Positions 7,899-14,163 of a stretch of DNA of 20,823 bases are shown here, one piece after another. Numbering within the stretch: the first letter of the stretch is position 1; each line of letters opens with the position of its first letter. A program made the translations under genes and the position numbers. The notes beneath the pieces are model-generated. The model was not told where the DNA came from and made no database searches. It was given only the letters and a program-made list of their open reading frames with translations. Source of the DNA: CAIPFQ01 sp035480615 (GTDB lineage Bacteria > Chlamydiota > Chlamydiia > Chlamydiales > SM23-39); contig DATIHO010000062.1 in the NCBI GenBank assembly GCA_035480615.1, positions 1-20,823 on the forward strand, written 5' to 3'.

Positions 7899-9253
7899 GA
7901 ACGAAATTAAAGCAAATACTTTATGGCACAAACTCAAAAAACTGGATTGGCAAACAAGTGCATGTCGCCGGATGGGTCCGGACCGTGCGGGATCAAAAAT
8001 CATTTGCTTTTATTGAAATCAATGATGGATCGACCCTATCGAATCTCCAAATCGTTGCCGACAGATTAGATCTTTTGCCGCAAATCACGACAGGGGCATC
8101 CGTTGCAGTTACAGGATATCTTGTGCAAAGCCCTGGAAAAAATCAGACGATTGAACTCAAAGCGGAAAAAATTCAGATTTTAGGCCTTTGCGACGCCACC
8201 CGTTACCCACTGCAAAAAAAAAGGCACTCTTTTGAGTTTTTACGCACGATTGCGCATCTTCGCCCCCGAACAAATACCCAAGGCGCCGTTTTACGTATCC
8301 GAAACGCCCTTGCGTTTGCCACCCATCTTTTTTTCCAGCAAAGGAACTTTTTATACGTCCAAACGCCTATCATCACCGGTTCCGATTGCGAAGGGGGGGG
8401 GGAAATGTTTCGAGTGACAACACTCGATAAAATGGACGATCCATCAAAAGATTTTTTTGGAAAAAAAACATATTTAACGGTATCCGGACAGCTTGAAGGT
8501 GAAATCTTGGCAACCGCCCTATCTGATATCTATACATTCGGTCCCACATTTCGGGCTGAAAATTCCAATACTTCCCGGCATCTCGCTGAATTTTGGATGA
8601 TTGAACCGGAAATGGCATTTGCCGATTTGACAGCGGATATGGAATGCGCGGAGAGCTACCTTAAATTTTGCATCCATTACGTTTTGGAACATTGCATAGA
8701 AGATCTTGAATTTTTTAATCAATTCATTGAAACCGGCCTGATCGAACGACTGCGTATTGTCGCCACTTCCTCATTTGCTCATATTCCTTATGGGCAAGCC
8801 ATTGAAATTTTGCAAAAAGCGCCCAAACAATTTGAATTTCCGATTTGCTGGGGAACTGATCTGCAATCAGAGCATGAACGCTATCTAGCTGAAGAGTATT
8901 GCAAAAAGCCTGTCATCGTCACCGATTATCCGGCTGCGATCAAAGCGTTTTACATGCGCTCCAACCCTGACGAAAAAACCGTCGCGGCAATGGACATTCT
9001 CGTGCCTAAAATCGGGGAAATCATCGGGGGATCTCAGCGCGAAGAGCGCCTTGATGTTTTGGAAAAAAAGATAGCCGATGCGGGTTTTAACCGGGAAGAT
9101 TATTGGTGGTATCTTGAATTGAGAGAATACGGGACGACGCCGCATGCGGGCTTTGGTTTGGGATTTGAACGGCTCATCCTCTTTGTCACCGGAATGGAAA
9201 ATATCCGCGACGTGATCCCTTTCCCCCGCTTCCCCGGCCATGCGGAGTTTTAA
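7895..9253 (+). CDS. asnS: Asparaginyl-tRNA synthetase
   Basis: 452 residues. An N-terminal OB-fold anticodon-binding domain (VAGWVRTVRDQKSFAFIEINDGS) precedes a class II catalytic core: TPIITGSDCEGGGEMF, the motif 2 region FRAENSNTSRHLAEFWMIEPE, and motif 3 GFGLGFERLILFVTGMENIRDVIPF with the terminal FPRFPGHAEF typical of AsnRS. It charges tRNA-Asn directly. From memory, Chlamydiaceae lack asnS and use GatCAB transamidation, so its presence favours an environmental chlamydia. A run of ten G (8393-8402) codes EGGGE where the family usually has EGAGE. It overlaps nfo by 4 bases and is followed 1 base later by the arginase-family gene. Confidence 0.96.
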   Translation: MRTKLKQILYGTNSKNWIGKQVHVAGWVRTVRDQKSFAFIEINDGSTLSNLQIVADRLDLLPQITTGASVAVTGYLVQSPGKNQTIELKAEKIQILGLCDATRYPLQKKRHSFEFLRTIAHLRPRTNTQGAVLRIRNALAFATHLFFQQRNFLYVQTPIITGSDCEGGGEMFRVTTLDKMDDPSKDFFGKKTYLTVSGQLEGEILATALSDIYTFGPTFRAENSNTSRHLAEFWMIEPEMAFADLTADMECAESYLKFCIHYVLEHCIEDLEFFNQFIETGLIERLRIVATSSFAHIPYGQAIEILQKAPKQFEFPICWGTDLQSEHERYLAEEYCKKPVIVTDYPAAIKAFYMRSNPDEKTVAAMDILVPKIGEIIGGSQREERLDVLEKKIADAGFNREDYWWYLELREYGTTPHAGFGLGFERLILFVTGMENIRDVIPFPRFPGHAEF

Positions 9254-9254
9254 T

Positions 9255-10115
9255 ATGATTCCCGCGATTGGCATTGCCTCCGGCCTTGGGGGAAGGACCT
9301 CTCATGCAGGAGCAGGGCCTTTATTTTTACAAAAAGAATTAAAGATCGATCTATCCTGGCACACGCTCATCCAACCCAAAATAGACAAAACCCAAGATCT
9401 CTATGAGACCATTGCCGCTTTGAATCAAAAACTGGCTCAAGCTGCTTTCCATATGACTTTAAAAGAGCCTTTTTTCCTTGCATTTGGCGGAGACCACTCT
9501 TCTGCGATTGGGACATGGTCAGGGGTGTCTTTTGCAAAAAAAGAAGAGGGGGATATCGGTCTTCTTTGGATCGACGCCCATATGGATTCCCACACTCCCC
9601 AAACATCGGAATCGGGCTATATCCACGGTATGCCTTTAGCCGCTCTTTTAGGGTACGGAGACCCCCGTCTGACACAGATTTTACACCCTGCTGCAAAATT
9701 AAAGCCGCGCAATGTAGCTCTTATTGGCATCCGAAGTTTCGAATCAGGAGAGGCTGAATTGTTAAAAAATCTGGGAATCCGGGTCTACTTCATGGAAGAG
9801 GTAAAAAAGCGCGGATTGGATGTTGTGGTGCAGGAGGCGCATGCTTTGATATCGCAAGAGACGATCGGATACGGGGTCAGTTTCGATCTCGATAGCATCG
9901 ACCCGCAATGGATTCCGGCAGTCGGAACTCCCGTTCCCAACGGAATCGATCCAGAAGAGATGATCGCCGCCTTTTCTTTTTTTGAACATGCTGCTCCTTT
10001 GGCGTTCGAACTTGTTGAATACAATCCCTTTTTAGATGGAGATTGGAGAACTTTGGAATTCATTCGAAAAGTGATCAAAACAATAGAGCGTACTGTTTTT
10101 GCTTGTAGTGTCTGA
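9255..10115 (+). CDS. Arginase/agmatinase-family ureohydrolase
   Basis: 286 residues from the ATG at 9255, chosen because GGAG (9244-9247) lies 7 bases upstream; an ATG at 9240 would overlap asnS. The binuclear manganese motifs are complete: GGDHS, DAHMDSH, and SFDLDSIDP, with GTPVPNG and FELVEYNP nearer the end. SGYIHGMPLAALLG and FELVEYNP look more like true arginase (arginine to ornithine plus urea) than agmatinase, but I cannot separate them firmly. It is cytosolic and follows asnS by one base, so it is cotranscribed. It could lower host or bacterial arginine, but that is inference. Confidence 0.9.
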   Translation: MIPAIGIASGLGGRTSHAGAGPLFLQKELKIDLSWHTLIQPKIDKTQDLYETIAALNQKLAQAAFHMTLKEPFFLAFGGDHSSAIGTWSGVSFAKKEEGDIGLLWIDAHMDSHTPQTSESGYIHGMPLAALLGYGDPRLTQILHPAAKLKPRNVALIGIRSFESGEAELLKNLGIRVYFMEEVKKRGLDVVVQEAHALISQETIGYGVSFDLDSIDPQWIPAVGTPVPNGIDPEEMIAAFSFFEHAAPLAFELVEYNPFLDGDWRTLEFIRKVIKTIERTVFACSV

Positions 10116-10141
10116 ACAGGAATGCACCATTGGAATAAAAA

Positions 10142-10399
10142 ATGCTGCAGGAAATCAAAGAAGCGGAACACATCGGTGGATATAGACTGAAGCTTTATTT
10201 CAGAAATGGCAAGATCAAGATCTTCGATATGGAAGACCGATTAAGGACCGCTAAAAATATGTTTTTACCTTTAAAAGACATTGCTTTTTTCAGTAAGGTC
10301 AAATGTGAAGATGGCACCATCGTATGGCCCAATGGCGTTGATTTGTGTCCTGAGATGTTATTCAAATGCAGCAAAGACGTTCCCAAAGAAAACGATTAG
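10142..10399 (+). CDS. DUF2442-type small protein
   Basis: 85 residues. The pattern YRLKLYFRNGKIKIFDMEDRL, LKDIAFFSKVKCEDGTIVWPNGVDLCPEMLF matches the DUF2442 family as I know it (a short beta-rich domain with WPNG.D..PE). Such proteins are often found near toxin-antitoxin or mobile genes and their function is not established. GGA at 10132-10134 is 7 bases from the ATG. It lies 26 bases after the arginase-family gene on the same strand. No partner toxin (DUF4160) is visible in the window. Confidence 0.8.
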   Translation: MLQEIKEAEHIGGYRLKLYFRNGKIKIFDMEDRLRTAKNMFLPLKDIAFFSKVKCEDGTIVWPNGVDLCPEMLFKCSKDVPKEND

Positions 10400-10544
10400 T
10401 CTCTCCACCCACAAAAAGAACTAAGAAAAGTTTTAGAAAAAAACTCGTGTAGGCTGCCGGTGCTCCAAATCTTCAACCCCTCCTACATTTCTTCGGCAAA
10501 ATACCTGTTTTGAGAGGGGGCTCTTGTGTGTTTTTTTCTACAAT

Positions 10545-11129
10545 TTACGAGATGGCGCATTGTACATCAGCATAAGCGCTTTCTGTACAAGGAGTCCTAA
10601 GCGCCAGCATCGGATGATCCTTGTCACAATCCTCAAAAAAATACTCCGTTCCTATAGGAATTTCCAGGAAATCTCCTGAGCGAATAGGGATTGTTTCTTC
10701 TCCATTCTTGAAAACAAGAGATCCTTCTCCTTCTATGACTAGCCAAACAACATCAAAATCATCCTTGTACAATTGAGGCTCTTCTATCATTTCAGTGCCA
10801 ATACGAAACCCCTGTGCTTCATCCATGATATCAATATCTCTTCGTGTTGGATAATTTATCTCTAGCCTACTACCTAGCAGCCCCGCCGGATTCCGTTTAG
10901 CATCATTTATTAGTTTTTTTAGAGCATCTAAATGGGAATGTTCTGTAATGAGATCATCTAAACGATGCACATCGAAAAGATTGGTCGCTTTTCTTCTATT
11001 CGCCAGCAAATTTTTAAAATCAGGGCACAAGAACCGAACGTTTTCATGAGAGACTCTAGAGCATCTAATGTGATTTACTGGGTATATGCGCCCAATGCCA
11101 TAACTTATTCTACTAATCGAGCTTGTCAT
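10545..11129 (-). CDS. Cupin-fold protein with C-terminal CaaX box (CAIS)
   Basis: 194 residues. A strong AGGAGG Shine-Dalgarno (11134-11139 on this strand) precedes the ATG by 4 bases. Residues 1-115 are unrecognised; residues about 120-180 form a single cupin barrel (VVWLVIEGEGSLVF, then IRSGDFLEIPIGTEYFFED). The His residues that bind metal in cupin motifs 1 and 2 are missing, so it is probably a binding rather than an enzymatic domain. The last four residues, CAIS, fit a CaaX farnesylation box (X = Ser). Bacteria have no CaaX prenyltransferase, so lipidation would need a eukaryotic host and prior secretion. The N-terminus is Ser/Ile-rich without a Sec signal, compatible with type III secretion, but not proof. 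It is divergent from the CAFQ-ending gene at 11343. Confidence 0.82.
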   Translation of the reverse strand: MTSSISRISYGIGRIYPVNHIRCSRVSHENVRFLCPDFKNLLANRRKATNLFDVHRLDDLITEHSHLDALKKLINDAKRNPAGLLGSRLEINYPTRRDIDIMDEAQGFRIGTEMIEEPQLYKDDFDVVWLVIEGEGSLVFKNGEETIPIRSGDFLEIPIGTEYFFEDCDKDHPMLALRTPCTESAYADVQCAIS

Positions 11130-11163
11130 CTTTCCTCCTGCCTTCTGTCATAAAAACAGAGGG

Positions 11164-11192
11164 ATTGTGCCGTAAATAAAATTTTTTAACAA
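11164..11192 (-). promoter_or_regulatory. Putative promoter of the cupin gene
   Basis: On the minus strand TTGTTA (11192-11187) and CACAAT (11169-11164) are 17 bases apart, each matching 4/6 positions. A start near 11157 would leave a leader of about 28 bases ending in AGGAGG. Confidence 0.4.
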
Positions 11193-11195
11193 GTC

Positions 11196-11221
11196 TGAGG
11201 TAAGACCGTGAGGTAAGACCG
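11196..11221. repeat. Two exact 13-bp tandem repeats in a divergent intergenic region
   Basis: TGAGGTAAGACCG occurs twice end to end (11196-11208 and 11209-11221), between the divergent promoters of the two CaaX genes. This could be a repeated operator or a local duplication. Confidence 0.7.
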
Positions 11222-11256
11222 ACCAGCAGCTCCCGCGCCAAAGGGAGCCGCTGGTC
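11221..11256. terminator. Strong GC-rich hairpin between divergent genes
   Basis: GACCAGCaGCTCCC (11221-11234) pairs with GGGAGCcGCTGGTC (11243-11256), one mismatch, 8-base loop. TATTGTTCTATTG follows, a weak T-rich tail, so it resembles an intrinsic terminator for plus-strand transcription. Yet no plus-strand gene ends nearby: it stands between divergent genes, so it may be insulation, part of a small RNA, or a relic. Confidence 0.5.
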
Positions 11257-11258
11257 TA

Positions 11259-11288
11259 TTGTTCTATTGTTTGATCGGTTGCTACAAT
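11259..11288 (+). promoter_or_regulatory. Putative promoter of the CAFQ gene
   Basis: TTGTTC (11259-11264) and TACAAT (11283-11288) with an 18-base spacer. The -10 matches 5/6. A start near 11295 gives a leader of about 48 bases containing GGGAG at 11333-11337. Confidence 0.45.
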
Positions 11289-11342
11289 TAAGAAGAATCT
11301 AGTAAGATCTCCATATTCAAACAATCTTTAACGGGAGACGCT

Positions 11343-11717
11343 ATGACAAGCCCAGTATCACCATCTTCAAGACAACCGCCTTTGCCCACAGTCAACATGG
11401 CAACTGAAGAACAAAAGCAGGATACTTTAGCAATAGAAAATAAGTCTCAGGAACCTTCTTTACAAGATCAATTCGATGGCTTGATGATGCGTTATCACGA
11501 GACCGTGATAGCTGTGGACGGATGCAGTAGAGCCCAAGGCTTTATCGATGCAAAATATGTAACGTTAATCAAATTTGCACATGAACATCCTGAATTCAAA
11601 TCCCAATTGCCGAAAAAACACTGCGCCAACGACGACGGATCACGTGGATTAGGAACCGGCGTATCCACTATCATTCAGGATGCGAGTAGCCGAGGGGATG
11701 CTTGTGCTTTCCAATAG
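11343..11717 (+). CDS. Unknown protein with C-terminal CaaX box (CAFQ)
   Basis: 124 residues, family not recognised. GGGAG ends 5 bases before the ATG. The N-terminal 20 residues are Ser/Pro-rich (MTSPVSPSSRQPPLPTVN), with no Sec signal, as in many type III secreted proteins. A helical middle (about 40-85, LMMRYHETVIAVDGCSRAQG) is followed by a Gly/Ser-rich tail ending DACAFQ. CAFQ fits a CaaX box, with X = Gln favouring farnesyltransferase, although Phe at a2 is less usual. The frame to the TAG stop was read codon by codon. It is divergent from the CAIS cupin gene and followed by a long inverted repeat. Confidence 0.75.
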   Translation: MTSPVSPSSRQPPLPTVNMATEEQKQDTLAIENKSQEPSLQDQFDGLMMRYHETVIAVDGCSRAQGFIDAKYVTLIKFAHEHPEFKSQLPKKHCANDDGSRGLGTGVSTIIQDASSRGDACAFQ

Positions 11718-11783
11718 CTCCCTGGATTTGGATCGACGCTTCAACTCAAAAATGATAATGTCCAGTTGTAAACTCATTAGAGG

Positions 11784-11872
11784 GTGTTAGCGGTTTTCAG
11801 CGTCTGTCGATTTTCGATGCTTTCTTGAGGGGTAGGCATCGAAAATCGACAGAAGCTGAAAACTGACAACAC
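11784..11872. repeat. 89-bp inverted repeat, 37-bp arms
   Basis: Arms 11784-11820 and 11836-11872 are inverted copies with about four mismatches, around a 15-base loop. Each arm contains TTTTCAGC, then GTCGATTTTCGATGC. It fills most of the gap between two small unknown genes. There is no T-run on either side. The ribosome binding site of the next gene starts 8 bases after it. It could be a MITE-like repeat or a bidirectional transcript-end structure. Confidence 0.85.
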
Positions 11873-11890
11873 TCTCCTTAGGACTAAATT

Positions 11891-12151
11891 ATGACATCCA
11901 TACCACCAGCAGAAGGTTCCTCTCCTTCTACCCCAAGCCAATCCTCCAACCCAAGCCAATCCCCCTCCTCTTTCGCTACGTCCGGAAATCAGACTCCTCT
12001 CGATCAATTTTTTGAATCATTCTCTCCGGAAGACCACAAAAAATTCATGAACATTTTGTGCCAAAACATAGCGAATCAAATTTCTCGGTCTTCTAAAAAA
12101 TATATCGAAGAACTTAGAGAAGAGCGAAAAAAAATCGAGGAGGGTAGTTAA
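11891..12151 (+). CDS. Small Ser/Pro-rich protein with coiled-coil tail
   Basis: 86 residues, not recognised. TAGGA at 11879-11883 lies 7 bases before the ATG. Residues 1-35 are almost wholly Ser, Pro, Thr, Gln and Asn with short repeats (SNPSQS); the DNA repeats CCAAGCCAATCC twice. Residues 36-86 form a charged helix (PLDQFFESFSPEDHKKFM, then a Lys/Glu-rich end). Such an N-terminus suggests possible type III secretion, by analogy with the 124-residue neighbour, which also begins MTS. It has no CaaX box. Its TAA stop is part of the next inverted repeat. Confidence 0.65.
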   Translation: MTSIPPAEGSSPSTPSQSSNPSQSPSSFATSGNQTPLDQFFESFSPEDHKKFMNILCQNIANQISRSSKKYIEELREERKKIEEGS

Positions 12152-12233
12152 CCTGAGTTTTGAGTGCATTTCATAGAGCCTTGCCTCGAAATCTGCGACA
12201 ATTCTCTATAAACTGAACTCAAAACTCAGGTTA
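12149..12233. repeat. 85-bp inverted repeat overlapping a stop codon
   Basis: Arms 12149-12178 and 12204-12233 (30 bp, about four mismatches), loop 25 bases. Each outer end is TAACCTGAGTTTTGAGT or its complement; the leading TAA is the stop codon of the 86-residue gene. An A-run (12236-12243) follows on the plus strand, that is a T-run upstream for minus-strand reading, so it is not a canonical terminator for the plus gene. The arm sequences are unrelated to those at 11784-11872. Confidence 0.85.
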
Positions 12234-12255
12234 GTAAAAAAAAATTTACTTTCCA

Positions 12256-12284
12256 TTGAACTTCATCTCTTGTTTCGGTAAAAT
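12256..12284 (+). promoter_or_regulatory. Promoter of rluD implying a near-leaderless mRNA
   Basis: TTGAAC (12256-12261) and TAAAAT (12279-12284), spacer 17 bases; 4/6 and 5/6 matches. Transcription would start near 12291, about three bases before the ATG at 12294, with no room for a ribosome binding site. Confidence 0.5.
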
Positions 12285-12293
12285 GTCGGCCTA

Positions 12294-13253
12294 ATGCAAG
12301 AATCCGACCTCATTTTCATAGGCCCAGCGGAAGAAGGGATGCGAATCGACAAGCTCCTTGCGGAACGATTCCCTGAATATTCTCGCACCTATTTTCAAAA
12401 CCTCATCGAACTGGGATGTATACTTCTCAACGGGGAACGAGCGATCAAAAGGATCATCCCTGAAGAGGGAGATGAAATCGAAATTTGCTTTCAAGCCATT
12501 CCCGGCCCATCCTTAACGCCGGAACCAATCCCGCTTGAAATTCTTTATGAAGACGAGCATCTTCTTGCAATCAATAAATCGGCAGGGATGGTGGTCCATC
12601 CAGCCCCAGGACATTGGTCAGGTACATTTGTAAACGCGCTGCTTGCTCACTGCGATGAAAAAATGCCCGGAAACGATCCCATTCGACCGGGCATCGTCCA
12701 TCGCCTGGACAAAGACACAACAGGTATCCTCATCGCTGCGAAAACAATGCCCGCCCACCAAAAACTCATTGAAATGTTTTCTGAAAAAAGGATCGAAAAA
12801 ATTTATTTAGCTATTTGTTGCGGACGTCCCTCCATCAAGACGATCCAGCTCCCCATTGGCCGCGACCCTATTCATCGCAAGAAGATGACCGTTCTAAGCG
12901 ATGGACGCGAGGCGGTTACAAACATTCAGCTCGCCGCCTTTAACGAACAACTCAGCCTGGTCCTCGCCCGTCCTATAACAGGAAGAACCCATCAAATCCG
13001 CGTTCATCTCAAACATATGGGATGCCCCATTCTAGGCGATATGACTTACGGAAACGAACACTTCAACCATCTTTTCAAAATCAAAAGACAGCTCCTTCAC
13101 GCCTATCGCCTCCATTTTGAGCACCCCATTACAAAAGATTTTTTAAAACTCTCCGCTCCGATTCCCGACGACCTAAAATCTTGGATGAGACGACTTTGCG
13201 GACCTTCTCTTTGCAACCCAGATCTTGAGTTCTGCTTAAAGTCTCGCTTTTAA
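12294..13253 (+). CDS. rluD: RluA/RluD-family 23S rRNA pseudouridine synthase
   Basis: 319 residues. An N-terminal S4-like RNA-binding domain (MRIDKLLAERFPEYSRTYFQNLI, then GCILLNGERAIK) leads into the catalytic domain with GIVHRLDKDTTGILIAAKT (catalytic Asp in HRLDKDT), then RPITGRTHQIRVHLKHMG and GDMTYG. It isomerises specific uridines, in RluD those of helix 69 of 23S rRNA. The start at 12294 has no ribosome binding site; the next Met (12339) would remove only 15 residues. The family's N-terminal spacing supports 12294. khpA follows 55 bases downstream. A related gene (sfhB) sits near kdsA in Chlamydia, from memory. Confidence 0.93.
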   Translation: MQESDLIFIGPAEEGMRIDKLLAERFPEYSRTYFQNLIELGCILLNGERAIKRIIPEEGDEIEICFQAIPGPSLTPEPIPLEILYEDEHLLAINKSAGMVVHPAPGHWSGTFVNALLAHCDEKMPGNDPIRPGIVHRLDKDTTGILIAAKTMPAHQKLIEMFSEKRIEKIYLAICCGRPSIKTIQLPIGRDPIHRKKMTVLSDGREAVTNIQLAAFNEQLSLVLARPITGRTHQIRVHLKHMGCPILGDMTYGNEHFNHLFKIKRQLLHAYRLHFEHPITKDFLKLSAPIPDDLKSWMRRLCGPSLCNPDLEFCLKSRF

Positions 13254-13308
13254 AAAGACCATCTTGTAAAATTTGGTATTTTCGAACGACTCAATCAAAA
13301 GGACTACT

Positions 13309-13551
13309 ATGAAAGAATTCGTTGAATACATCGTTAAAAACCTGGTCGATCATCCCGAGCAAGTGCGCATCAATGAAATTGGCGGAACCCATACTCTGAT
13401 CATCGAGCTCGCTGTAGCACAACCTGATATTGGCAAGATCATTGGAAAAAAGGGGAAAACCATTAATGCCATACGCACCCTTTTAATGTCTGTCGCCAGC
13501 CGAAATAACCTCAGAGTCAATCTCGAGATTATCGAAGAGCCCAAAGAATAG
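13309..13551 (+). CDS. khpA: KH-domain RNA-binding protein KhpA (YlqC-like)
   Basis: 80 residues. AAAGGA (13298-13303) lies 5 bases before the ATG; an in-frame TTG at 13273 is rejected. It is a single KH domain with the RNA-contacting GKKG loop (IGKIIGKKGKTINAIRTLL). It begins MKEFVEYIVKNLVDHPEQV as usual for KhpA. KhpA binds RNA, often with KhpB/Jag, and affects cell elongation and translation in Gram-positives; its chlamydial role is unclear. It lies downstream of rluD. Confidence 0.92.
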   Translation: MKEFVEYIVKNLVDHPEQVRINEIGGTHTLIIELAVAQPDIGKIIGKKGKTINAIRTLLMSVASRNNLRVNLEIIEEPKE

Positions 13552-13605
13552 ATACGATTCGCAAATTTCTACTCAACGTTCTACCACACACGACATAAAT
13601 CCAAG

Positions 13606-13611
13606 AAGAGG
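13606..13611 (+). promoter_or_regulatory. Ribosome binding site that selects a TTG start
   Basis: AAGAGG at 13606-13611 is 8 bases from an in-frame TTG at 13620. The GTG at 13611 overlaps the site itself, and the first ATG (13638) is 26 bases away, so TTG fits best. Confidence 0.5.
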
Positions 13612-13619
13612 TGTTTGTT

Positions 13620-14072
13620 TTGACGTACACGCAGTGGATGACAGTGATGCCAGATCCAGCTCATGACAATCTCTATTGTGCGGTCCACAAAAAGTTTCAC
13701 AATCGCGTAACGTCCTATCCGATGTTCTTCTCATCAGAACGCAAAGCGGAGTTTAACAATGTACAGGAGGCGGAAAAGTGGACAGAAAGATTTGCTCAAA
13801 TGTGTTCCATTCATTTTGTCACTTGTGATCAAGATATTACGACGTATATCGATCATACACAGAATCGATCGATGGATCCTCAAATGCGCGAATGCCCTTT
13901 TGCAGCGGTGAGAATAACTCCTGACGGAAAATATACCTTTTGGGGCGCTGATACGCGGAGAGCAGCGGAAAAACTCGCTCTGGAAAAGGCGGCCATCATC
14001 GATCAGTTGCGGTCACGATGTGCAGTCTTTGTACCGCCACAAACACCCGCATGTTGTTGCGCCATTTTGTGA
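13620..14072 (+). CDS. Unknown protein with C-terminal CaaX box (CCCAIL)
   Basis: 150 residues from the TTG at 13620 (141 if the ATG at 13638 is used). The family is not recognised. It has a mixed alpha/beta look, with several Cys/His residues (CAVHKKFHNRV, CSIHFVTC) and a helix near 115-130. The C-terminus is TPACCCAIL, read codon by codon to TGA. CAIL fits a type I geranylgeranylation box (X = Leu) and, from memory, equals the CaaX box of mammalian G-protein gamma-2. Two extra Cys just before it could be palmitoylated, as in some Ras and Rho proteins. It needs a eukaryotic host for modification, so a secreted, membrane-directed effector is the natural guess. No Sec signal is present. Confidence 0.75.
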   Translation: MTYTQWMTVMPDPAHDNLYCAVHKKFHNRVTSYPMFFSSERKAEFNNVQEAEKWTERFAQMCSIHFVTCDQDITTYIDHTQNRSMDPQMRECPFAAVRITPDGKYTFWGADTRRAAEKLALEKAAIIDQLRSRCAVFVPPQTPACCCAIL

Positions 14073-14093
14073 TCCGTACAAAGAATTTTGTTT

Positions 14094-14113
14094 GATCAAT
14101 TTTCCAATTGATC
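14094..14113. other. Perfect 8-bp hairpin
   Basis: GATCAATT (14094-14101) and AATTGATC (14106-14113) around TTCC, 21 bases after the stop of the CAIL gene. There is no T-run, so at best it is a weak transcript end. The right arm overlaps a candidate -35 box. Confidence 0.4.
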
Positions 14114-14137
14114 GCCTCCAGACTTATATGTTATAAC
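14108..14137 (+). promoter_or_regulatory. Putative promoter of the MORN gene
   Basis: TTGATC (14108-14113, 4/6) and TATAAC (14132-14137, 5/6) with an 18-base spacer; the start codon follows 27 bases later, after AGGA (14154-14157). Confidence 0.4.
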
Positions 14138-14163
14138 CTCCTTGATTAACGACAGGATCATGT

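Noticed and set aside
10501..10540. Terminator between the DUF2442 and cupin genes
   Set aside because: A T-run (10531-10537) is present but the stem before it is only four base pairs (AGAG/CTCT).
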